Positions 8,174-16,917 of a DNA stretch of 64,000 bases are shown here, one piece after another. The translations under genes and the position numbers were made by a program. The stretch is from Yoonia sp. BS5-3 (GTDB taxonomy: Bacteria; Pseudomonadota; Alphaproteobacteria; Rhodobacterales; Rhodobacteraceae): NCBI RefSeq assembly GCF_038069655.2, contig NZ_CP150951.2, forward strand, positions 2,258,001 to 2,322,000. The letters run 5' to 3'. The notes under the pieces are model-generated. The model saw nothing but the letters and a program-made list of their open reading frames with translations. It was not told where the DNA came from and did no database searches. How positions within the stretch are numbered: position 1 is the stretch's first letter; the number at the start of each line of letters is the position of its first letter.

Positions 8174-9413
8174 CAATATTCGAGCGCGAAGTTACCGCGA
8201 AGCGGATCCGTGACAAGATCGCGGCTTCAAAGGCCAAGGGCCTCTGGATGGGAGGAGCCGTGTCGCTGGGATACCGCGTTAATCCGGATAAGACAGTGCG
8301 CGGTTTGCTGGTGGACGAGAAGGAGGTGCAAACCGTCAAACAGATATTCGCAATGTATCTCGAGCTTGCTTGTCTGCGGCAGGCCGAGGCAAGTTTGGCG
8401 GAGCACGGCATTTTGTCGCGACCGCGGGGCGATTGGCTAGCGAAACCGTTCAGCCTCGGCGCGATCCACAAGATACTGACCAATCCGATCTACGCCGGAA
8501 AATCCGCCACAAGGATAAGACTTATGACGGCCGGCATGACGCGATCATCAATTGGGAGACATGGCAGAGCGTTCAATCCAAGTTAACGGCCAATTCACAG
8601 AAACGTCGTGGGCACCAGCTGCCGTCAAATTCTGCCGGATGGCTGACGAGTAAATTGTTCGATCCCACGGGCGATCTGATGACGCCAACTCACGCCTCGA
8701 AGAGCGGAGCGAAGATCCATTACTACATCTCAAACCGGTTGATCAAAGTGAAAGATCCGACGGGATGGCGTTTGCCGGCAAAGACATTGGAGCCACTGAT
8801 TTGCAGCATCATAGCCAAGCATCTAAGCGACTGTGCCAAGAACGCGCGATTGATAGATGCAATTGATGTTCATGAAGTTGAGATGATACCGGACCGGGTG
8901 GCAAAGACATTTGATTATGAAGACGCCGCGCAACCTGCGGTACTGAAACGTTTCGCTGACGTCTTGAAGCGCGGCGCCTGTGCTGAAGACCAGCCCATCT
9001 TGACGCTTGACCGGGCAATGCTTGCGAGCACTCTCAATGTTGAGCCCACGCGAATCCGTAACGACGCTTTGCGGAGTTGTTCATCCCTGACATTGCGCAA
9101 ACGCGGTGTGGAAACGAAGATCATCGCGGGTGACTACGCGACAATGCCCGACCGCAAACTGCAGATGGCGTTAGCCAAAGCGCATGTTTGGGTGAGCAAA
9201 CTGAAGCAAGGGCGAACCATCTCGCAAATTGCACAGGATGAAAACGGTTCAGAGGGCCCCATTCGCAAGCGTATTCGGCTAGCCTTTTTGTCGCCAGAAA
9301 TCCAAAAGGTCATTTTGACAGGCGCGCAACCGCAAGACCTGACCCTCGCCAGGATCCTACGCTCCAAACCCACAGCGAACTGGGGGGAGCAGGAAACGCT
9401 CTTAGGGTTGTGA
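8174..9413 (+). pseudogene. large serine recombinase, headless and frameshifted
   Basis: The reading starts abruptly at FEREVTAKRIRDKIAASKAK, the linker helix that follows the catalytic resolvase domain. The catalytic domain itself, with its active serine, is absent. Next come the Recombinase domain (GYRVNPDKTVRG ... FSLGAIHKILTNPIYAGK) and the zinc-ribbon and C-terminal region (RRGHQLPSNSAGWLTSKLFD ... HYYISNRL). The frame switches at the run AAAA (8499-8502): one more A would join YAGK to IRHKDKTYDGRHDAIINWE without a gap. So at least two lesions affect this gene, a lost 5' part and a -1 shift. It sits 290 bases from the 3' end of tRNA-Ser, consistent with a relic island integrase. Bases 9414-9700 show nothing further. 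Confidence 0.85.
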
Positions 9414-9700
9414 TGTAATCGCGGTATGGGGCGATCATCTATCGATGAACTGACTGGCTACGGGCTCAGGCGGCAGCCATTCGGTATTGTTGATATAGGC
9501 GCTGTCGCGGGACCAAAACCATCAAATTCCCTGTAAAACCCCAAACTGCACCTCTACCTTTGGCCAACATAGACAATTCGTGAAAATCGGAAGCTCGTTG
9601 GATGCGAGGGCGTCTCAGGCGCAAACATACACAGCTAAGCCCTCCAAACTGCGGGGCTATTGGGCGGCGAAACACATCCGTTAATCATAGGTAGATGTGA

Positions 9701-9790
9701 TGGCGGAGGAGGTGGGATTCGAACCCACGGTAGACTTTCACCTACGTCGGTTTTCAAGACCGGTGCATTCAACCACTCTGCCACTCCTCC
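9701..9790 (-). tRNA. tRNA-Ser (UGA anticodon)
   Basis: Read on the minus strand it gives a 90-nt class II tRNA: acceptor GGAGGAG pairing with CTCCTCC, an anticodon loop with TGA between CT and AA, a long variable arm, the T-loop GGTTCGAATCC, discriminator G and an encoded CCA (9701-9703). The UGA anticodon reads UCA and other UCN serine codons. Its 3' end faces the accessory region on the left, the usual geometry for an island inserted at a tRNA 3' end. Confidence 0.95.
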
Positions 9791-10034
9791 GACTTGGCCC
9801 TGTTACCGACAGTTTTCTGATTCGAAAAGCAACTTCCTGCATTGGGGAATTCCGCCGACAAAATTGCCTTGAGCCTTTTAAAACGCGGCTTTCGACGTTA
9901 TCGTTCAGAAAAACATGTGGAATTTAACCCGGATGGGGCAAAAATACGGGCTAAAAGATCCACAAGAGTAGTGACAAACAGGGCTGTAAAACAGCTCAAC
10001 ACCCAGTAAAACAAGGGTGTATTCAAGGGGGCGA

Positions 10035-11036
10035 ATGATGACAGGCATCATGACTTTTGTGAATGGCTCTATGCCGCGGACGCTGGCTTTGCTAGGCTGT
10101 CTCGGCCTTGCCGCATGTGACGAGAATGGCGAATTCGCGTTTCCAGCAGGGGATGGGGCGACTGCCGCCGAGCCGTCCACGCGCCGGACGATCACCACAC
10201 CAGCCGGAAATGACGTCGAGCGTCCTGATATCTTTGACATCACCGACCGCGGCCTTTGGGATGGGCGCCCGTCACTGGGCGGGGCTTGGGTTGCACATCC
10301 TGATGTGACAGAGCCCGAGCGCGTGATCATTCGCAACCCAGCCAATGGCCGGTCGGTTGTGGGTGCGCTGTTCCGCCGCGAACGCGAAAACCCCGGCCCG
10401 CTTTTGCAGGTATCGTCTGATGCCGCCGAAGAGCTGGGCCTGTTGGCTGGCGCGCCAACTGAGCTGAGTGTCATCGCACTGCGCCGCGAAGAAGTCGAAG
10501 TTGAGGAAGAAGCGGGACCAGAGGATAATCCGGTTGTCGCATCCCTTGCGGCGCCGGTCAGCGTCGAATCGGCTCCTCTCGACCCGGTTGCCGATGGGGC
10601 AGCTGCTGCAATTGATGCCGCCGATGCGACGGCAGAAGCTGCTGTGGGTGCGGCGGCGGTTGCCGCTGTTGCGCTGCCAGCTGACGAAACAGGTGAAGCG
10701 CCGCCCGAAGCCGCCCCGGTGGATGTGTCTGCAATTATAGCTGACGTGCCGGTCACAGAACCTGGCTCAAGCGAAGTGGATTTGGATGCGCCTTATTTCC
10801 AAATCGGTGTCTTCAGTGTTGAAGCCAATGCCAATGCGGCCGCCGAACGGTTGCGCGGCGCAGGACTGCCCGCCGCTGTCATCGTTGAACAGGCGGGCGG
10901 GAATGATGTTTGGCGTGTTGTCGCGGCCCAGTCTGACGTGGACGCTGATCTGAATGCGGCGCTGACCCGCATTCAAGGCCTTGGTTTCGTTGATGCCGTG
11001 ACCATCGGTGAGACCGCAGAAGAGGAAGAGGGATAA
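10035..11036 (+). CDS. SPOR-domain lipoprotein
   Basis: 333 residues from the ATG at 10035, behind an AAGGGGG ribosome site. The signal ends in a lipobox (LGLAAC), so the protein should be lipid-anchored. A moderately conserved region follows (FDITDRGLWDGRPSLGGAWVA, then NGRSVVGALFRRER, as in RlpA-type double-psi folds), then a long Ala/Glu/Pro-rich acidic linker and a C-terminal SPOR domain (PYFQIGVFSVEANANAAAERL ... VWRVVAAQ). SPOR domains bind denuded septal glycan. The next gene is a D-Ala-D-Ala carboxypeptidase only a few bases downstream, which fits a shared role in cell-wall maturation. A second ATG directly follows the first. Confidence 0.85.
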   Translation: MMTGIMTFVNGSMPRTLALLGCLGLAACDENGEFAFPAGDGATAAEPSTRRTITTPAGNDVERPDIFDITDRGLWDGRPSLGGAWVAHPDVTEPERVIIRNPANGRSVVGALFRRERENPGPLLQVSSDAAEELGLLAGAPTELSVIALRREEVEVEEEAGPEDNPVVASLAAPVSVESAPLDPVADGAAAAIDAADATAEAAVGAAAVAAVALPADETGEAPPEAAPVDVSAIIADVPVTEPGSSEVDLDAPYFQIGVFSVEANANAAAERLRGAGLPAAVIVEQAGGNDVWRVVAAQSDVDADLNAALTRIQGLGFVDAVTIGETAEEEEG

Positions 11037-11042
11037 GCAGTG

Positions 11043-12221
11043 ATGACATCGGCATCTTTGCGTCTGGCAGTTCTTTCATGTGTCGCGGTGGTTTGGGCTG
11101 CGGCTGCGGGCGCGTTTGAAACGCGTGCGACAGCGGCTTATGTCTATGATCAGACGACCGGCACGGTGCTACTTGAAAAAAATGCGCAGGCTCCGTTGCC
11201 GCCCGCATCGATGTCCAAGCTGATGACACTCTATATGGCGTTTGAGGCGGTCGCTGATGGTCGTCTGGCCATTGATGAATTGCTGCCTGTTTCTACGGCG
11301 GCGGCGGCCTATGGCGGATCGTCGATGTTTCTCGATACAACGGACCGTGTCAGTGTTGAGGATCTGCTGCGCGGCGTTATCGTGCTGTCAGGCAATGATG
11401 CCAGTGCTGTGCTTGCCGAAGCGCTATCACCAGACGGCACTGAGGCTGGCTTTGCCCGCATGATGACCCAACGCGCCCAGCAAATGGGCATGGAAAATTC
11501 GACCTTCGTGAATTCAAATGGCTGGCCTGCCGCAGGGCATCGGATGTCGATGGAGGACCTTGGCATTCTGGCGAACCGGCTGATTGCGGATTTCCCAACC
11601 TACTATCCGCTTTTTGCTGAGACCGAATTTGCCTTTGATGGGCGGGTCCCTTCGAATTCACGCAATCGCAACCCGATCCTGTCTTTGGGTATTGGGGCCG
11701 ATGGGCTCAAGACGGGGCACACCCAAGAGGCCGGTTACGGTTTGGTCGGGTCCGCCAAGCAAGGGGACCGCCGGGTTATCTTTGTGATCACCGGGCTTGA
11801 TACTGCTGCAGCACGGGCCGAGGAATCCGAACGTCTTGTGAACTGGGCTTTCCGCCAATTTGCGCAGCAGGATATCGTTAGCCAAGGCACACGGATTGCG
11901 CAGGCTGATGTCTGGATGGGGCAAGAACCCGCTGTCGGCCTAACAGTTGCACAGGATCTGTCATTGTTGGTGCCTGTTCTGAACCAAGGCAGCATCGATG
12001 CAGAGGTCGTTTATACCGGCCCCATCGAAGCACCCATTGCGGCCGGTGATCAAGTGGGCGAACTTGTCGTCCAGCTTGAAGGGCTACCCGAAAAACGCAT
12101 TCCATTGGTGGCCGAAAGCGCTGTTGCGCGTGGTGGGTTCACGACACGTTTGCGGACTGCCGCACTGGTGCTTTGGAACCGTTTTGACCCAGCTGCGGAA
12201 CCTGCCGCCGAAGGGGCATGA
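11043..12221 (+). CDS. D-alanyl-D-alanine carboxypeptidase (peptidase S11, DacC/PBP5 type)
   Basis: 392 residues with a signal peptide (ends near GAFETR). The three penicillin-binding motifs are present: SxxK as SMSK near residue 56, SGN in VLSGNDAS, and KTG in GLKTGHT. The C-terminal PBP5-type beta domain (QDLSLLVPVLNQG ... VGELVVQLEG) and an amphipathic tail follow. It trims the terminal D-alanine from peptidoglycan stem peptides in the periplasm. A GTG directly before the ATG could also serve. It is co-oriented with the SPOR lipoprotein and ends in a 4-bp ATGA overlap with tmk, so it belongs to the same transcription unit. Confidence 0.93.
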   Translation: MTSASLRLAVLSCVAVVWAAAAGAFETRATAAYVYDQTTGTVLLEKNAQAPLPPASMSKLMTLYMAFEAVADGRLAIDELLPVSTAAAAYGGSSMFLDTTDRVSVEDLLRGVIVLSGNDASAVLAEALSPDGTEAGFARMMTQRAQQMGMENSTFVNSNGWPAAGHRMSMEDLGILANRLIADFPTYYPLFAETEFAFDGRVPSNSRNRNPILSLGIGADGLKTGHTQEAGYGLVGSAKQGDRRVIFVITGLDTAAARAEESERLVNWAFRQFAQQDIVSQGTRIAQADVWMGQEPAVGLTVAQDLSLLVPVLNQGSIDAEVVYTGPIEAPIAAGDQVGELVVQLEGLPEKRIPLVAESAVARGGFTTRLRTAALVLWNRFDPAAEPAAEGA

Positions 12222-12826
12222 GCACGGCCCGTTTCATCACTTTTGAAGGCATTGATGGGTCCGGAAAATCTACGCAAGCGCGCCGTTTTGCTGAGGCTTT
12301 AGGCGGGCGGGGCGCGGATGTCATTCTGACACGTGAACCTGGCGGTAGCTCGGGCGCAGAAGAAATACGCCAGCTTGTCCTCACAGGCGATCCAGATCGC
12401 TGGTCCGCCGAAACCGAGATTTTGCTGTTCACGGCCGCACGCCGTGACCATCTGGAAAAGACGATTGAACCGGCGCTGAAAGCCGGGAAAACAGTGATCT
12501 CGGATCGGTTTGCCGACAGTACACGGGTCTATCAGGGCGCGACCCGGGGCGATCTGCGCGCCATGGTCGACCGGCTGCATACGCTGATGATTGGCCGGGA
12601 GCCTGATCTGACTTTCATCATTGATATGGATCCGGCCACAGCGCTTGAACGCGGCTTGGCACGCAATTCAGGTGAAGACCGGTTTGAAGACTTCGGCTTG
12701 GCATTCCAAGAAACGCTGCGGCATGGGTTTCTGGCCTTGGCCAAGGCCCATCCAAATCGCTGCGTCTTAATCGATGGGAACCGTCCCGTTGATCAAATCG
12801 CAAGCGAGATTGCGGCTTACGCATGA
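12218..12826 (+). CDS. tmk: thymidylate kinase
   Basis: 202 residues. It phosphorylates dTMP to dTDP with ATP. The P-loop GIDGSGKST is at residues 10-18. The DR(F/Y) dTMP-binding motif appears as SDRFADSTRVYQG, preceded by LTREPGGS, and the LID region is near RNSGEDRFE. Length and motif order match bacterial Tmk. The start overlaps the preceding stop as ATGA, and the end overlaps holB in the same way. The tmk-holB-tatD order is widely conserved. Confidence 0.97.
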   Translation: MSTARFITFEGIDGSGKSTQARRFAEALGGRGADVILTREPGGSSGAEEIRQLVLTGDPDRWSAETEILLFTAARRDHLEKTIEPALKAGKTVISDRFADSTRVYQGATRGDLRAMVDRLHTLMIGREPDLTFIIDMDPATALERGLARNSGEDRFEDFGLAFQETLRHGFLALAKAHPNRCVLIDGNRPVDQIASEIAAYA

Positions 12827-13929
12827 GCGATGATGCACTTCCCGAACCCGACCGGATTGAGGGCGCACCGCATCCGCGCGAGACGGCCAAGCTATTTGGA
12901 CAGGATCGGGCGATCGCTGATTTTCTGGAAACCCATGCCTCGGGGCGGATGCATTCAGGATGGCTGATTACGGGCCCGCGCGGGGTTGGCAAAGCGACGC
13001 TGGCTTGGAAAATCGCCACTTTCCTACTGGCCGCGCCCGCGGCGGGCCTTTTCGGCGATCCTACATTGGACGTCGACCCTGACCACCCCGATGCGCGATT
13101 AATTCAGTCGGGCGCGCATCCGCGTCTTGCGGTGATCAAGCGGCCGATTGATGAAAAAACCAAACAGCTTAAGTCCGAAATTACCGTTGACGCGGTACGG
13201 CGCCTAAAATCCTTTTTTCAGATGTCATCGGCAGATGGCGGGCAGCGGGTTGTGATCGTCGATGCGGCTGATGAACTGAACCGCAACGCGGCCAACGCCA
13301 TTTTGAAAGAACTGGAAGAGCCACCAGCGCAGACCACAATTCTGTTGATTGCCCATCAGCCATCGCGGCTGTTGCCGACCATCCGGTCGCGCTGCCGCGA
13401 ATTGCGTTGCCAGGTCTTGTCTGACGATATGTTGGGGCAGGCGCTGGACCAGGCCGGCTTTCCTGACCAAAACAGCGAAAGCCTGGCAGTGCTGGCGGGG
13501 GGCTCTGCTGGGGATGCAATCCGGCTGCTGCATCAGGATGGGCTTTCGCTTTACGCTGATATCGTCAAGGCGATTGAGGGATTGCCGCGCGTCGACAGGC
13601 TTGCGGTATTGCGGCTGGCCGACAGCTGTGTCGGTAAGGCTGCCCAAACGCGCTTTGGGCTGACATTGGATTTGCTTGATCTGTTTTTATCGCGTGCTGC
13701 GCGTGCTGGTCTGCTGGGCGCACCTGCGGTTCAGGCCTGCCCGGGTGAGGCACGGCTTTTGGCCCGGATTGCGCCAGATGACAGGGCGGCGCGGCGCTGG
13801 GCGCAGTTGCAACAAGATTTGTCGAACCGGTCGCGGCATGGGCGTGCGGTCAACCTTGACCCTGCGGCATTGATCCTTGATATGATCTTTAAGATCGAAG
13901 AGACGGCGCAAGGTGTCGCCGCAGCCTGA
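12823..13929 (+). CDS. holB: DNA polymerase III subunit delta prime
   Basis: 368 residues. Part of the clamp-loader that opens the beta clamp onto primed DNA. The N-terminal AAA+ fold has a P-loop-like GPRGVGKATLAWK and the sensor 1 region LEEPPAQTTILLIAHQ, with the SRC motif in IRSRCREL. The zinc-binding cysteines seen in DnaX are reduced or absent, as usual for delta prime of this group. It overlaps tmk by ATGA and is followed 11 bases later by a TatD-family gene. Confidence 0.95.
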   Translation: MSDDALPEPDRIEGAPHPRETAKLFGQDRAIADFLETHASGRMHSGWLITGPRGVGKATLAWKIATFLLAAPAAGLFGDPTLDVDPDHPDARLIQSGAHPRLAVIKRPIDEKTKQLKSEITVDAVRRLKSFFQMSSADGGQRVVIVDAADELNRNAANAILKELEEPPAQTTILLIAHQPSRLLPTIRSRCRELRCQVLSDDMLGQALDQAGFPDQNSESLAVLAGGSAGDAIRLLHQDGLSLYADIVKAIEGLPRVDRLAVLRLADSCVGKAAQTRFGLTLDLLDLFLSRAARAGLLGAPAVQACPGEARLLARIAPDDRAARRWAQLQQDLSNRSRHGRAVNLDPAALILDMIFKIEETAQGVAAA

Positions 13930-13940
13930 AAGCGGCCTTT

Positions 13941-14729
13941 ATGACCCAAGCGACCATTGTTGACAGTCATTGCCATCTGGATTTCCCGGATTTCGATGAT
14001 GAGCGTCCCGCCGTCATTGAACGTGCCCTTGATGCAGGGGTGGCTCGGATGGTGACGATCTGTACCAAATTGCGGCTTGAGCCGCAGGTGCGCGCCATTG
14101 CTGAAGCACATGCACCAGTCTTTTACGCCGCAGGCACCCACCCGATGAGCGCGGCAGATGAGCCTCTGACAAGCGTTGATGAATTGCTAACACTTAGCCA
14201 GCATCCTAAGTTTGTCGGGATTGGGGAAACCGGGCTCGACTATCATTACACTGCCGACACGGCGGATATTCAAAAGGCGTCACTGCGTATTCATATCGCG
14301 GCCGCCCGCGACACCAAATTACCGCTGATCATTCATGCCCGCGCCGCCGATGATGACATGGCGCAGATCCTACGCGAAGAATACCAAAACGGCGCCTATT
14401 CTTGTGTCATGCATTGCTTTTCCAGCTCTGCGGCTTTGGCGCATGCGGCCCTGGATCTTGGGTTTTATCTGTCCATGTCTGGCATTGCAGCCTTCCCCAA
14501 ATCGCAAGAGCTGCGCGATATCTTCGCCCAGGCCCCCGTTGATCGCATTTTGGTTGAAACCGACAGCCCATACTTGGCGCCGCCGCCTCATCGGGGCAAA
14601 CGGAACGAGCCTGCATTCACCGCCCATACCGCCAAGGTTGGCGCTGAGGTATTCCAGATGAGCTATGCCGATTTCGCCGCACAGACGACCGCCAATTTCG
14701 ACCGGCTGTTCTGGAAGGCGGCCCTATGA
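13941..14729 (+). CDS. TatD-family metal-dependent hydrolase (YcfH type)
   Basis: 262 residues forming a TIM-barrel amidohydrolase-like nuclease. Metal-binding motifs: DSHCHLDF at the start, GETGLDYHY near residue 95, IIHARAADDD, VMHCFSSS and the final aspartate in VETDSPYLAPPPHRGKRNEP. Members act as 3'-5' DNases, and some act on D-aminoacyl ends; the precise substrate is not readable here. The position after tmk-holB is the classic location. It overlaps the next gene by ATGA. Confidence 0.93.
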   Translation: MTQATIVDSHCHLDFPDFDDERPAVIERALDAGVARMVTICTKLRLEPQVRAIAEAHAPVFYAAGTHPMSAADEPLTSVDELLTLSQHPKFVGIGETGLDYHYTADTADIQKASLRIHIAAARDTKLPLIIHARAADDDMAQILREEYQNGAYSCVMHCFSSSAALAHAALDLGFYLSMSGIAAFPKSQELRDIFAQAPVDRILVETDSPYLAPPPHRGKRNEPAFTAHTAKVGAEVFQMSYADFAAQTTANFDRLFWKAAL

Positions 14730-15529
14730 CGGATACGCTCGAATTCACAATTTTGGGCTGCGGCTCATCGGGCGGGGTGCCGCGCCTTGGCGGGCTTTGG
14801 GGGGCATGTGATCCAAACAACCCAAAGAACATCCGCCGCCGTTGTTCACTGCTTGTGACGCGGCGAAGCGGGGCAGGGGTGACACAGGTGCTTATCGATA
14901 CTGGCCCGGATATGCGCAGCCAGCTTTTGGATGCGGGGGTCGGGGCCCTTGATGCTGTTGTCTATACACATGCCCACGCAGATCATATGCATGGCATTGA
15001 TGATCTGCGGATGATCGTGTTCAACACGCGCACGCGGCTTGCTGTTTGGGCCGATGAACCCACCAGCCATGACCTGCTGGATCGGTTTGGCTATGCGTTT
15101 GTACAGCCCGAAGGCTCATCCTACCCACCGATCTGCGACTTGAACCGGATCGATGGGGATGTCTTGGTCGATGGGGCAGGCGGGGCAATTACGTTGACAC
15201 CGTTTGAGGTCGAACATGGTGCTATCACGGCGCTGGGCTTTCGGGTCGGGGATGTCGCTTATCTGCCTGACGTGTCAGCCATCCCCCAACAAAGCTGGGG
15301 GCATCTGCAAGGGCTGGATTGCTGGATCGTCGATGCGCTGCGCCATGCACCGCATCCAACCCATTCGCATTTGGCGAACACGCTGGAATGGATCGAGCAG
15401 GTGAAACCAAAGCAGGCGGTGCTGACCAACATGCATAATGATCTCGATTATGCCGAAGTCGCGGCGCAAACGCCGGAATATGTGCAGCCAGCCTATGACG
15501 GGATGACCCTGTCCTTTCCAGCAAAATGA
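14726..15529 (+). CDS. MBL-fold metallo-hydrolase, PhnP-like
   Basis: 267 residues. The metallo-beta-lactamase motif HAHADHMHG is near residue 75, preceded by LIDTGPDMR and followed by a C-terminal histidine (LTNMHNDLDY). GCGSSGGVPRLGG at the N-terminus is characteristic of the PhnP/phosphodiesterase branch. PhnP hydrolyses cyclic ribose phosphate in phosphonate breakdown, but no phn genes are nearby, so a more general phosphodiesterase role is likely. It is in the tmk-holB-tatD unit, with ATGA overlaps at both ends. Confidence 0.88.
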   Translation: MTDTLEFTILGCGSSGGVPRLGGLWGACDPNNPKNIRRRCSLLVTRRSGAGVTQVLIDTGPDMRSQLLDAGVGALDAVVYTHAHADHMHGIDDLRMIVFNTRTRLAVWADEPTSHDLLDRFGYAFVQPEGSSYPPICDLNRIDGDVLVDGAGGAITLTPFEVEHGAITALGFRVGDVAYLPDVSAIPQQSWGHLQGLDCWIVDALRHAPHPTHSHLANTLEWIEQVKPKQAVLTNMHNDLDYAEVAAQTPEYVQPAYDGMTLSFPAK

Positions 15530-16455
15530 CAGCTCTGATCGAAGTTATTCTGCCCGTCTTCCTGGTGATCGGTTTTGGCTATGTCGCCGTTTGGCAGGGC
15601 TATTTCGCGGATTCGGTTGTGGATGGGCTGATGCGCTTTGCCCAGGCCTTCGCGATCCCTTGCCTGCTATTCAGGGCGATTTCCACGCTTGATCTGAGCC
15701 AAAGCTTTGATCTTGCATTGCTTGGCAGCTTTTATGCGGGGGCTTTTGCGGGGTTCCTGGCGGGGCTTTTTGGTGCGCGCTACCTGTTTCGGCGGGGCTG
15801 GGAGGACAGCGTTGCCATTGCGTTTTGCTGCATGTTCTCGAATTCGTTGCTATTGGGCTTGCCGATCACTGAACGGGCCTATGGCGCATCGGCGCTTGAA
15901 GCAAACTACGCCATTATTGCGATCCACTCGCCCTTTGGGTTTGGGATTGCCATCACAGCGATGGAAATCGCGCGTAATCGGGGCGGGCGGATCGCAGCGC
16001 TGCCGGGCAAGGTTTTAAAGGCTATCTTTAAGAATGCTTTGATCGTAGGGATCGGTCTGGGCTTTGTGGTGAACCTTGGCGGCATCCCGGTGCCGGGTGC
16101 ATTGACCGAAGCACTTGATCTCATTTCGCGTGCGGCGCTGCCCACGGCGCTATTTGGCTTGGGCGGTGTGCTGTACCGGTATCGGCCCGAAGGGGACATG
16201 CGGACGATCCTGTTTGTCGTCGCAATCTCGCTTGGGCTGCACCCGGCCATCGCCTTTGGGCTGGGGCATGTGAATGATCTATCCGATGCGGCCATCCGGT
16301 CGGCGGTTTTGACTGCTGCTGTGGCACCCGGGATCAATGCTTATGTCTTTGCTAATATGTATGGCGCCGCAAAGCGGGTGGCGGCGTCATCTGTTCTGTT
16401 TGGCACCGGGCTTTCGATTCTCACGGTGTGGTGCTGGCTGGCGGTCCTCCCTTAG
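15526..16455 (+). CDS. AEC-family (auxin efflux carrier-like) transporter
   Basis: 309 residues, almost wholly hydrophobic, with about ten predicted membrane segments arranged as two five-helix halves around a central loop (AALPGKVLKAIFKNALIVG). The half-repeats start with VILPVFLVIGFGYVA and VLKAIFKNALIVGIGLGF, as in the mem_trans family. Bacterial members export malate, malonate or other small organic anions; the substrate here is unknown. Its last 4 bases overlap the end of the convergent DUF1330 gene. Confidence 0.88.
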   Translation: MTALIEVILPVFLVIGFGYVAVWQGYFADSVVDGLMRFAQAFAIPCLLFRAISTLDLSQSFDLALLGSFYAGAFAGFLAGLFGARYLFRRGWEDSVAIAFCCMFSNSLLLGLPITERAYGASALEANYAIIAIHSPFGFGIAITAMEIARNRGGRIAALPGKVLKAIFKNALIVGIGLGFVVNLGGIPVPGALTEALDLISRAALPTALFGLGGVLYRYRPEGDMRTILFVVAISLGLHPAIAFGLGHVNDLSDAAIRSAVLTAAVAPGINAYVFANMYGAAKRVAASSVLFGTGLSILTVWCWLAVLP

Positions 16456-16739
16456 ACGCCTTCGACCAAAACGATCATGCTGGTCGCATTCTCGCGGCGG
16501 ATACGCGCGACCTCTTGATATTCGGGGGAATAATAGAGGGCCTTGGCGCTTTCGAAGTCGGGAAATTCGAAAATAACATGGCGTGAAAATTCCGGACCTT
16601 CAGCGTTTTCAGCCGGCCCGCCCCGGACGATTGGACGGCCGCCATGGGCCTCAATCATAGGCGTATCGCGGATGATGTATTCTTGGTAGGCTTCTGGGTC
16701 GTTCACGGTAACGTGGCCGATAATATAGCCTTTGGGCAT
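16452..16739 (-). CDS. DUF1330 domain protein
   Basis: 95 residues matching the small dimeric alpha-beta barrel DUF1330 family in size and motifs: KGYIIGHVTVNDPEAYQEY at the start, the GG-R-V pattern (HGGRPIVRGG) and ESAKALYYSPEYQEV towards the end. Function is undefined for the family. It is monocistronic, convergent with the AEC gene, and divergent from the manganese importer across a 178-base spacer. Confidence 0.9.
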   Translation of the reverse strand: MPKGYIIGHVTVNDPEAYQEYIIRDTPMIEAHGGRPIVRGGPAENAEGPEFSRHVIFEFPDFESAKALYYSPEYQEVARIRRENATSMIVLVEGV

Positions 16740-16830
16740 GCTATTCTCGCTGGTTTTGGTTGCTACTGCGTAGAAGCTTCTGCTGAAATCCGCTTCACCG
16801 CAAGTCCTTAGGCGGTTTGCTATTTCTTTT

Positions 16831-16845
16831 TGCGAATGGTTCGCA
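16831..16845 (+). promoter_or_regulatory. Fur/Mur-like operator, distal box
   Basis: Perfect inverted repeat TGCGAA-TGG-TTCGCA, 72 bases before sitA. The symmetry and sequence resemble manganese-responsive Mur (Fur-family) sites of alphaproteobacteria. Binding is inferred from the downstream genes. Confidence 0.6.
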
Positions 16846-16859
16846 TTCCCATTTACAGT

Positions 16860-16874
16860 TGCGAATTATTCTCA
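16860..16874 (+). promoter_or_regulatory. Fur/Mur-like operator, proximal box
   Basis: Imperfect copy TGCGAA-TTA-TTCTCA, starting 29 bases after the start of the distal box. Two boxes suggest cooperative repression of the sit operon. Confidence 0.5.
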
Positions 16875-16917
16875 TAACAATGCATCAATAACATCGATAC
16901 CCACAAACAAGGAGCGC

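Noticed and set aside
9660..9927. Open frames across the tRNA-Ser region
   Set aside because: They overlap the tRNA and have no coding signals.
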